A stretch of 60,262 nt of DNA, from positions 1-60,262 of the forward strand of contig NZ_JACSJI010000024.1 of NCBI RefSeq assembly GCF_014349105.1, written 5' to 3'. Origin of the DNA: Caulobacter sp. 17J80-11. GTDB lineage: Bacteria > Pseudomonadota > Alphaproteobacteria > Caulobacterales > Caulobacteraceae. The first letter of the stretch is position 1. Each line of letters begins with the position of its first letter. This document shows, one piece after another, positions 54,309 through 60,262 of this stretch. The translations under genes and the position numbers were made by a program. The notes beneath the pieces were generated by a model. That model searched no databases, was not told the DNA's origin, and saw nothing but the letters and a program-made list of their open reading frames with translations.

Positions 54309-55354
54309 TCCCCGAGATCGAGATCGCCGGCCGCAAAATCGGTCCCGCGCACGAGCCTTTCGTGATCTGCGAGCTGTCGGGCAACCACAACGGCTCGCTG
54401 GAGCGCGCGCTGAAGCTGCTGGACGCCGCCGCCGCCACGGGCGCCGACGCGATCAAGCTGCAGACCTACACGCCCGACACCATCACGATCGACTGCGACC
54501 GCCCGGACTTCCGCATCGAGGGCGGGCCGTGGGGCGGGCGCACCCTGCACGACCTCTACGGCGAGGCGCACACCCCCTACGAATGGCATGAGGCGCTGTT
54601 CAAGCGGGCCAAGGAACTGGGCGTGCTCCTGTTCTCGACCCCGTTCGACGAGACGGCGATCGACCTGCTCGAGCGCCTCGACGCGCCGGTCTACAAGATC
54701 GCCTCCTTCGAGGCTGTCGACCTGCCGCTGATCGCCTCTGTCGCCCGCCGCGGCAAGCCGATGATCATGTCGACCGGTCTGGCGAACTTCGAGGAGATCG
54801 GCGAGGCGGTGGCGACCGCGCGCGAGAACGGCTGCCCCGGCCTGGTGCTGCTGCACTGCGTCAGCGCCTATCCCGCGCCGATGGAGGACGCCAACGTCCG
54901 CACCGTGCCGCACCTGGCCGAGGCGTTCGGCTGCGTCGGCGGCCTGTCGGACCACACGCCGGGCTCGGCCGCCTCGGTGGCGTCGATCGCGCTGGGCGGC
55001 TCGGTGATCGAGAAGCACTTCACCCTGGCCCGGTCCGACGGCGGGCCGGACGCCGAGTTCAGCCTGGAACCGGCCGAGTTCACCGCGCTCGTGCGCGACT
55101 GCAAGGCGGCCTGGCGGTCGCTGGGCCGGGTGCACTACGACCTGAAGGGCTCCGAGCGCGGAAACCTGGCCTTCCGCCGGTCGCTTTACGTCGTCCGCTC
55201 GGTCGGCGCCGGCGAGCCGATCACGGCCGAGCACGTCCGTTCCATCCGGCCCGGCTACGGCCTGGCCCCCAAACACCTGCCCGCGGTGCTCGGCAAGACC
55301 GCCGCCCGGGACCTCGAACGCGGAGAAGCGCTGCAGTGGGACATGATCGCGTGA
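54305..55354 (+). CDS. pseI: Pseudaminic acid synthase PseI (NeuB family)
   Basis: 349 residues. FVICELSGNHNGSLERALKLLD, ADAIKLQTYTPDTITID, LLFSTPFDETAIDLLE, KIASFEAVDLPLI and GGLSDHTPG are NeuB-family motifs, and the SELSGNHNG/PGGDGPDAEFSL-type wording matches PseI more than sialic acid synthase. It condenses the free 6-deoxy sugar with phosphoenolpyruvate. A C-terminal SAF domain (RSLYVVRSVGAGEPITAEHVR) is present. GTG start overlaps the previous stop. Confidence 0.92.
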   Translation: MIPEIEIAGRKIGPAHEPFVICELSGNHNGSLERALKLLDAAAATGADAIKLQTYTPDTITIDCDRPDFRIEGGPWGGRTLHDLYGEAHTPYEWHEALFKRAKELGVLLFSTPFDETAIDLLERLDAPVYKIASFEAVDLPLIASVARRGKPMIMSTGLANFEEIGEAVATARENGCPGLVLLHCVSAYPAPMEDANVRTVPHLAEAFGCVGGLSDHTPGSAASVASIALGGSVIEKHFTLARSDGGPDAEFSLEPAEFTALVRDCKAAWRSLGRVHYDLKGSERGNLAFRRSLYVVRSVGAGEPITAEHVRSIRPGYGLAPKHLPAVLGKTAARDLERGEALQWDMIA

Positions 55355-56667
55355 AGACGGAGGCGGCGACCGTCTCCTCCGGCCGCTACGCCCGCTCCGA
55401 AGCCCAGCTGGAGCGCGCCCGGCGCACCATTCCGCTGGGGGCGCAGACCTTCTCCAAGAGCCTGACCCAGTATCCGCAGGGCGTGTCGCCCTATTTCGCG
55501 GCCCGCGCCGAGGGCTCGAAGCTGTGGGACGTCGACGGCAGCGAATACGTCGACTTCATCAACGCGCTCTGCTCGGTGACCCTGGGCTACGCCGACCCGG
55601 ACGTGAACGCCGCGGTCGAGAAGCAGCTGAAGGACGGCACCATCTTCACCCTCAGCCATGCGCTGGAGGCCGATGTCGCCGAACGCATCTGCGAGCTGGT
55701 GCCGTGCGCCGAGGCCGTGCGCTTCGGCAAGAACGGCTCGGACGCCACCTCGGGGGCGATCCGCATCGCCCGCGCCGCCACCGGGCGCGACCACGTGCTG
55801 GTCTGCGGCTATCACGGCTGGCAGGACTGGTACATCGGCTCCACCGCCCGCAACCTCGGCGTGCCGGAGGCGACCCGGGCCCTGACCCACGCCTTCCCCT
55901 ACGACGACCTGCCGGCGCTGGAGGCCAGGCTCGACAGCCTCAAAGGCCAGGTGGCGGCGGTCATCCTGGAGCCGATGAACGTCAAATTCCCCTCGCCCGG
56001 CTATCTGGAGGGCGTGAAGCGCCTGACCCATGCGGCCGGCGCCGTGCTGGTGTTCGACGAGACCATCACCGGCTTCCGCTACGCCGCCGGCGGGGCGCAG
56101 GAGCTGTTCGGGGTGACGCCGGACCTCTGCACGCTGGGCAAGGGCATCGCCAACGGCTTCCCGCTGTCGGCGGTGTGCGGCCGGGCCGACCTGATGCGGT
56201 TCATGGAGGAGGTGTTCTTCTCCTTCACCATGGGCGGCGAGACCCTGTCGCTGGCCGCCGCGCGCGCGGCCATGGACAAGCTGAAGCGCGAGCCGGTGAT
56301 CGAGACCATGCACGCCCGCGGCCGCCAGTTGCTGGACGGCGCCGCGCCGCTGGTCGCCAAACATGGCCTGGAGGGCGTGCTGACCCTGGCCGGCCATCCC
56401 AGCTGGTCGTTCCTGCTGGTCGCCGACGCCCCGAACGCCACCGCTTTCGAGCTGAAGACCCTGTTCATGCAGGAGGTTTTCGCCCGCGGCGTGCTGGCCT
56501 ACGGCACGCATAATATGTCCTACGCCCACTCCGAGGCGGACGTCGAAACCCTGCTTAGCGCCTACGACGAGGTGTTCGCGATCCTGGCCGACGGGCTGTC
56601 CAGCCCCGGCGGAGTGAAGGCGAAGCTCCGTTGCGCGCCGCTGGAACCTCTGTTCAAGGTGCGCTGA
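55351..56667 (+). CDS. Class III aminotransferase (glutamate-1-semialdehyde aminomutase-like) in the pse operon
   Basis: 438 residues of PLP fold-type I. SKSLTQYPQGVSPYFAARAEG, DVDGSEYVDFINALCSVTLGY, RFGKNGSDATSGAIRIARA, VFDETITGFRYAAGG (cofactor Asp) and TLGKGIANGFPLSAVCG with the PLP Lys are clear. It resembles HemL-like enzymes used in sugar and spore-coat clusters, not the housekeeping HemL. Standard pseudaminic acid synthesis does not need it, so it may modify the nonulosonic acid or make an amino donor for decoration. GTG at 55351 overlaps the pseI stop; GTG/TGATG overlaps bind it into the operon. Confidence 0.85.
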   Translation: MKTEAATVSSGRYARSEAQLERARRTIPLGAQTFSKSLTQYPQGVSPYFAARAEGSKLWDVDGSEYVDFINALCSVTLGYADPDVNAAVEKQLKDGTIFTLSHALEADVAERICELVPCAEAVRFGKNGSDATSGAIRIARAATGRDHVLVCGYHGWQDWYIGSTARNLGVPEATRALTHAFPYDDLPALEARLDSLKGQVAAVILEPMNVKFPSPGYLEGVKRLTHAAGAVLVFDETITGFRYAAGGAQELFGVTPDLCTLGKGIANGFPLSAVCGRADLMRFMEEVFFSFTMGGETLSLAAARAAMDKLKREPVIETMHARGRQLLDGAAPLVAKHGLEGVLTLAGHPSWSFLLVADAPNATAFELKTLFMQEVFARGVLAYGTHNMSYAHSEADVETLLSAYDEVFAILADGLSSPGGVKAKLRCAPLEPLFKVR

Positions 56668-57356
56668 TGATCCTGGCGGTGCTGCAGGCGCGGACGAGTT
56701 CGACCCGGCTTCCGGGCAAGGTGCTGCGCCCGCTGCTGGGCGAACCGATGATCGGCCGCCACCTGGAGCGCCTGGCCCGCTGCACCACCCTGGATCGGCT
56801 GGTGGTGGCCACCAGCGTCGACGCTTCCGACGACCCGCTGGCCGCCTACTGCGAAAGCAAGGGCGTGGTCGTGTTCCGCGGGGCGCTGGAGGACGTGCTG
56901 GGCCGGTTCGGCGCGGCCGTGGCCGCGCAAGGATCGGTCGAGCACGTCGTGCGCCTGACCGCTGACTGCCCGCTGGCCGATCCGGCGGTGATCGACGCCT
57001 GCGTGCGCCTGCATCTGGAGCGCGGGGCCGACTACACCTCCAACACGCTGGAGCGCACCTATCCGGACGGGCTGGACGTGGAGGTGGTGACCGCGAACGC
57101 CCTGGCGCAGGCCGTCGACGAGGCGACGGAGCCGTTCGAGCGCGAGCACGTTACGCCCTTCTTCTACCGCCGCCCGGATCGATTCCGCATCGTGCAGATG
57201 ACGCAAGACCGCGACCTGGCCGACCGCCGCTGGACGGTCGACACCGCCGAGGACTTCGCCTTCGTGGAGCAGGTCTACGCCGCCCTGTTCGAGGCCGACC
57301 CGGGCTTCGGGCAGGACGCCGTCCTGGCCCTGCCGTTCGAACGGATCGCCGCGTGA
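56667..57356 (+). CDS. pseF: SpsF/PseF-like cytidylyltransferase
   Basis: 229 residues. MILAVLQARTSSTRLPGKVLRPLLGEP is the nucleotidyltransferase start (R-x3-TRLPGK motif), with RLTADCPLADPAVID and PFEREHVTPFFYRRPDRF. This is the SpsF group, which acts as CMP-sugar synthetase (PseF role) in nonulosonic-acid clusters. It would activate pseudaminic acid with CTP. The ATG overlaps the previous stop (TGATG) and has no separate promoter. An SpsF form rather than the Campylobacter PseF form is notable. Confidence 0.8.
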   Translation: MILAVLQARTSSTRLPGKVLRPLLGEPMIGRHLERLARCTTLDRLVVATSVDASDDPLAAYCESKGVVVFRGALEDVLGRFGAAVAAQGSVEHVVRLTADCPLADPAVIDACVRLHLERGADYTSNTLERTYPDGLDVEVVTANALAQAVDEATEPFEREHVTPFFYRRPDRFRIVQMTQDRDLADRRWTVDTAEDFAFVEQVYAALFEADPGFGQDAVLALPFERIAA

Positions 57357-57922
57357 AGCGCTGGTTCGGAGAGCGGGTCTATCTGCGCGAGCTGGCGGGC
57401 ACCGACGTCGGCGATTCCTACGTGCGCTGGATGAACGACTCCAGCACCAACCGCTTCATGGAGACCCGCTTCAGCACCCATACGCGCGAAGCGATCGAGG
57501 CCTTCGTGGCGGCCAAGCGGGAGAGCCCGCACGAGTACCTGTTCGGCCTGTTCATGGTCGAGGACGAGCGCCACGTCGGCAACCTGAAGATCGGGCCGGT
57601 CAACAAGCATCACGGCACCGCCGACATCAGCTACTTCCTGGGCGAGGCCGGCCTGCGCGGGCGCGGGGTGGCGACCGAGGCGGTCGGCATCGGCTGCTTC
57701 ATCGCCTTCCAGACCTTGGAGATGCAGAAGCTCTGCGCCGGTATCTACGCCCCCAATATCGAGAGCGGCCGGGTGCTGGAGAAGAACGGCTTCGTGGTCG
57801 AGGGCCGGCGCCGCTCGCAGGTGGTGTTCGAGGGCCAGCGCGAGGCGGTGATCGAATACGGCCTGCTGCGCGAGGACTGGGTCCCGCGCGGTCCGGTCAG
57901 GATCGAGACCCGGGAAGACTGA
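57353..57922 (+). CDS. GNAT acetyltransferase, last gene of the pse operon
   Basis: 189 residues. GERVYLRELAGTDVGDSYVRWMNDSSTNRFMETRF (in part), GNLKIGPVNKHHGTADISYFLGEAGLRGRGVATEAV with the acetyl-CoA loop RGRGVAT, and KLCAGIYAPNIESGRVLEKNGF are the RimJ-like GNAT pattern common in surface-sugar clusters. It may acylate the nonulosonic acid or an intermediate; Caulobacter FlmH is a possible counterpart by role, not proven. GTG start overlaps the previous stop. Its 3' end overlaps pseG by 26 bases on the opposite strand. Confidence 0.8.
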   Translation: MKRWFGERVYLRELAGTDVGDSYVRWMNDSSTNRFMETRFSTHTREAIEAFVAAKRESPHEYLFGLFMVEDERHVGNLKIGPVNKHHGTADISYFLGEAGLRGRGVATEAVGIGCFIAFQTLEMQKLCAGIYAPNIESGRVLEKNGFVVEGRRRSQVVFEGQREAVIEYGLLREDWVPRGPVRIETRED

Positions 57923-58943
57923 GAAAGGCCTCGGCCACGCGCCCGGCGCCCAGGCCGTCGCACAGGCCGGCGCTGATCCGCGACAGCTTCGCGCGCCGCT
58001 CCGGGCTGCGGGCCAGGCCGGTGTAGGCGCGGTCGAAGGCGGCTTCGAAGTCGGGCGCGCGGGCGTCGATCACCTCGGCCGCGCCGCTCTGCGCCAGCGC
58101 CCGCGCCGCCGGCTCCTGATTTTCCGCCTGCACCACCAGCACGGTCGGCAGGCCCAGCACGCAGCGCTCCCACGCCGCCGAGCCGCCCGCCCCGACCGCC
58201 AGGTCCGCCGCCGCCATCAGGCCGGCCATGTCCTTCGTCTCCACGTGCACGCGCACGCGCGGGTCGCGCTCGGCCAGCCGTTCCAGCGCGGCGCGGCTGG
58301 GGGCGGCGGCGCCCAGCGCCACGTCCACGCCCGCCTCGCCCAGGCGCGGCAGCAAGCGGTTCACGACTCGCCCGGCGATCGCGCCGACGTCGGTCAGGCC
58401 CAGCGAGACGAGCACGCGCTCGAGGCGTCCTTCGGCCCGACGGACCAGAGCGGTCTCGCGGACGGCGGCGAAGGCCGGCCGCACGAGGGCGTAGATCGGG
58501 CCTAGCAGCAGCCGCGTCTCCGCTCCGACCAGGCCGGCATAGTCCTCGGCCCGACGCGCGGGTCCCGGATCCAGCACCAGATCGGCGTGCAGGGGCCGGT
58601 CGGCCAGGTCGTCGACCACCAGCGCCGGCCGGCGGCGCGCGATTTCGGACTGGTGCTCCCGCCCCAGCCGGAAATGGTCGAACACCACCGCGTCGAAGGC
58701 CGCGGCCCCCGCCGCCGCCACGAGCGCTTCGGGGGCGGTCGCGGCGGCCGCGACCCGCTGCACGCGGTTGTCGGCGAAGGCGTCCAGCACCGCGGCGACG
58801 TCGGGCGCGGCCAGGAAGGCGCAGGCCGCCCCGCGGTCGGCGAGAGCGCCCGCCAGGGTCAGGGCGCGCATCACGTGGCCGCCGCCGACCTCGGGGCCGG
58901 CGTCCACGACGAAGAGCACGCGCGGGCGGCCGAGGTCGGTCAT
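57897..58943 (-). CDS. pseG: UDP-2,4-diacetamido-trideoxy-altropyranose hydrolase PseG
   Basis: 348 residues. VLFVVDAGPEVGGGHVMRALTLA has the GxGHxxR-type motif of PseG, and the C-terminal MurG-like half includes DLAVGAGGSAAWERCVLGLPTVLVV. It removes UDP from the product of PseH so that PseI can use the free sugar. Unlike the other pathway genes it lies on the minus strand, convergent with them. The start ATG at 58943 is followed upstream by the 333-base gap before the repeat protein. Function from motifs and cluster. Confidence 0.87.
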   Translation of the reverse strand: MTDLGRPRVLFVVDAGPEVGGGHVMRALTLAGALADRGAACAFLAAPDVAAVLDAFADNRVQRVAAAATAPEALVAAAGAAAFDAVVFDHFRLGREHQSEIARRRPALVVDDLADRPLHADLVLDPGPARRAEDYAGLVGAETRLLLGPIYALVRPAFAAVRETALVRRAEGRLERVLVSLGLTDVGAIAGRVVNRLLPRLGEAGVDVALGAAAPSRAALERLAERDPRVRVHVETKDMAGLMAAADLAVGAGGSAAWERCVLGLPTVLVVQAENQEPAARALAQSGAAEVIDARAPDFEAAFDRAYTGLARSPERRAKLSRISAGLCDGLGAGRVAEAFLSLPGSRS

Positions 58944-59276
58944 GCCCCTGGGTTAGCGGGTTGAGGCGTATCGGCCAAGTCTACACGCCGAACCAAAATT
59001 TCTTGAGACGGTGAAGGTCTGGCGCGTGCGAGCGTGTCAGTAATTTTCCGGGCGCCGCGCCAACGGCAAAGCAGTACGGCGGCGCTGTTGAGATTACAGG
59101 CTTTACTGTACGGCTAGCGTAGCTGGTATCGGTTACGCTTTACTGCTCCGTTGCCTGACAAGCGCGACCTATTTTCTGTACAGGTCGGAACAAGGCGGAA
59201 ATTGGGCGGGTTGTGCGGACCGGAGGGGAGAACGAGCCCTCCAGTAGGCAATTTCGCGCTCCCTCGGAGAGAACAA
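58944..59276. other. Divergent control region between pseG and the repeat protein gene
   Basis: 333 bases, richer in A/T than the surroundings and without a gene. GCTTTACTG occurs twice (about 59100 and 59137), and GCTAGCGTAGC is an imperfect palindrome near 59112. The leader of the downstream gene can fold into nested stems: GAAATTG / CAATTTC (59198-59204 and 59249-59255) around GGAGGG / CCCTCC (59222-59227 and 59237-59242). GGAGAG lies six bases before the ATG at 59277. Confidence 0.5.
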
Positions 59277-60262
59277 ATGCACAGCAAGGTTCTGTTGGGT
59301 TCGGTTTCCGCCGCCATTCTGGCTACTGCGGCCTTCCATGCGGCCCCCGCTTACGCGAGTTGGAGCGAGCCGGACACGGTCACCAACTCAAACAACAACA
59401 ACAGCCAGAATAACAGCCAGAACAACTCTCAAAACAATTCGCAGGACAATTCCGCGCAGAACAACTCTTCTGCGACAGACAATAACAACGACAAATCGAC
59501 GAACACGACGACGGACAGCTCGTCCAGCGACGACAACTCCGTCCGCACCGACACCGATTCGTCGACCAACGACTCGAACAACGGTAACGACAGTTCGTCA
59601 AACGACGACAACTCGGTGAACACCAGCACCGACACGGCGACCGACAATTCGACCCACGACGACAATTCGGTCGACACCGATACGGATTCGTCGACGAACG
59701 ACTCCAACAACGGCAACGACAGCTCGTCGAACGACGACAATTCGACGAACACCAGCACCGACACGGCGACCGACAACTCGTCTCATGACGACAATTCGGT
59801 CGACACCGACACGGATTCGTCGACGAACGATTCCAACAACGGTAACGACAGCTCGTCGAACGACGACAATTCGACGAACGACTCGAACAACACCGACAAC
59901 TCGCACGCCGACGACAACTCGGTCGACACTGACACGGACTCGTCGACGAACGACTCCAACAACGGCAACGACAGCTCGTCGAACGACGACAACTCGACGA
60001 ACACCTCCACCGACACGGCGACCGACAACTCGTCGCATGACGACAATTCGGTCGACACCGACACGGATTCGTCGACGAACGACTCCAACAACGGCAACGA
60101 CAGCTCGTCGAACGACGACAACTCGACCAACACCTCCACCGACAATTCGACCGACAGCTCGGACTCCAACAACGGTAACGACAGCTCGTCGAACGACGAC
60201 AATTCGACGAACGACTCGAACAACACCGACAACTCGCACGCCGACGACAACTCGGTCGACAC
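59277..60262 (+). CDS. Secreted Asp/Asn/Ser/Thr-rich repeat protein, 3'-truncated
   Basis: 328 codons are open to the window edge; the stop is beyond it. A signal peptide (MHSKVLLGSVSAAILATAAF start, likely cut after Ala27 in AYA-SW) leads to a short spacer, an Asn/Gln/Ser stretch with NNSQ repeats (about residues 37-60), then 43-residue repeats made almost only of D, N, S and T with single V, H, G and A. No Cys, and no aromatic residue is seen after Trp29. Such a chain should be disordered, very acidic and exported. No family is recognised. The upstream GGAGAG supports ATG 59277. Possible roles are a surface or matrix protein, a metal-binding chain, or a glycosylation target of the adjacent nonulosonic-acid pathway; all are inference. 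Confidence 0.8.
   Translation, partial: MHSKVLLGSVSAAILATAAFHAAPAYASWSEPDTVTNSNNNNSQNNSQNNSQNNSQDNSAQNNSSATDNNNDKSTNTTTDSSSSDDNSVRTDTDSSTNDSNNGNDSSSNDDNSVNTSTDTATDNSTHDDNSVDTDTDSSTNDSNNGNDSSSNDDNSTNTSTDTATDNSSHDDNSVDTDTDSSTNDSNNGNDSSSNDDNSTNDSNNTDNSHADDNSVDTDTDSSTNDSNNGNDSSSNDDNSTNTSTDTATDNSSHDDNSVDTDTDSSTNDSNNGNDSSSNDDNSTNTSTDNSTDSSDSNNGNDSSSNDDNSTNDSNNTDNSHADDNSVD
59541..60262 (+). repeat. In-frame 129-bp tandem repeats of the Asp/Asn/Ser/Thr protein
   Basis: Repeat units begin with a Val codon (GTC) at 59541, 59670, 59799, 59922, 60051 and 60255. Units 1, 2 and 4 are 129 bases (43 residues); unit 3 is 123 bases; unit 5 is 204 bases and looks like a fusion of the two types by recombination. 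The most constant part codes for DTDSSTNDSNNGNDSSSNDD. Copies are nearly identical in DNA, which points to recent expansion. Confidence 0.92.

Noticed and set aside
59598-60262. Minus-strand open frames with Glu-Leu-Ser or Arg/Val repeats opposite the repeat protein
   Set aside because: Their periodicity simply mirrors the plus-strand repeats; they lack a signal peptide and start signals, while the plus strand has both.
59541-60262. Repeats considered as a CRISPR array
   Set aside because: Units are 123-204 bases, nearly identical throughout, without unique spacers, and are in frame within a protein gene.

Overview
The window is GC-rich chromosomal DNA of an alphaproteobacterium, most likely of the Caulobacteraceae (Caulobacter/Phenylobacterium type). 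Pointers are the FzlA-like division protein, the EnvC-like/CtpA pair, a short ATP synthase epsilon, lptCAB behind an RNase D gene, a TonB-dependent receptor without a signalling domain, and a pseudaminic-acid-type cluster. This placement is inferred from gene content and protein style; no 16S gene is present. Most genes are closely packed and many share ATGA, GTGA or TGATG start/stop overlaps.

Region 1 (1-14.1 kb): the 3' end of the 2-oxoglutarate dehydrogenase E2 gene, two tandem DUF2007 genes, a TonB-dependent receptor, threonine dehydratase and an FKBP lipoprotein. A minus-strand group follows (CDF metal exporter, FzlA-like GST, a secreted helical protein, QueG, a family 2 glycosyltransferase). 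Then come an HTH-citrate synthase fusion that lacks one catalytic histidine, UppP and an NDUFA9-like epimerase.

Region 2 (14.1-24.2 kb): tRNA-Leu(CAG), an RNase D-like exonuclease, lptC-lptA-lptB, TerC, the F1 operon atpHAGDC, MarC, and a sugE/gdx guanidinium exporter preceded by a recognisable guanidine-II (mini-ykkC) riboswitch.

Region 3 (24.2-33.4 kb): a Tad-type vWA pilus protein and an M2 metallopeptidase, then a minus-strand run that looks like a zinc-starvation unit. A Zur-like box precedes a 40-residue membrane peptide, znuC, znuB, a COG0523 GTPase with a histidine-rich loop, and a WD40 protein; a GNAT gene and mtgA follow.

Region 4 (33.4-47.3 kb): conserved growth genes. These are rplU-rpmA behind a possible attenuator, a GNAT gene, an HNH/HTH-like gene, obg, nadD, rsfS, rlmH, an EnvC-like factor, ctpA, a divergent polysaccharide deacetylase, rppH, a hybrid histidine kinase, a 2OG-Fe(II) oxygenase and an OmpA-type lipoprotein.

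Region 5 (47.3-60.3 kb): surface sugar genes. ugd and rfbD-rfbB-rfbC lie on the minus strand. A plus-strand seven-gene nonulosonic-acid operon contains pseB, pseC, a pseH-like GNAT, pseI, a class III aminotransferase, a SpsF/PseF-like cytidylyltransferase and a second GNAT; pseG lies tail-to-tail on the other strand. The window ends inside a signal-peptide-bearing protein made almost only of Asp, Asn, Ser and Thr, built from 43-residue repeats. This gene is the least explained object here, and its Ser/Thr content next to a nonulosonic-acid cluster suggests, as a hypothesis only, a glycosylated surface protein.
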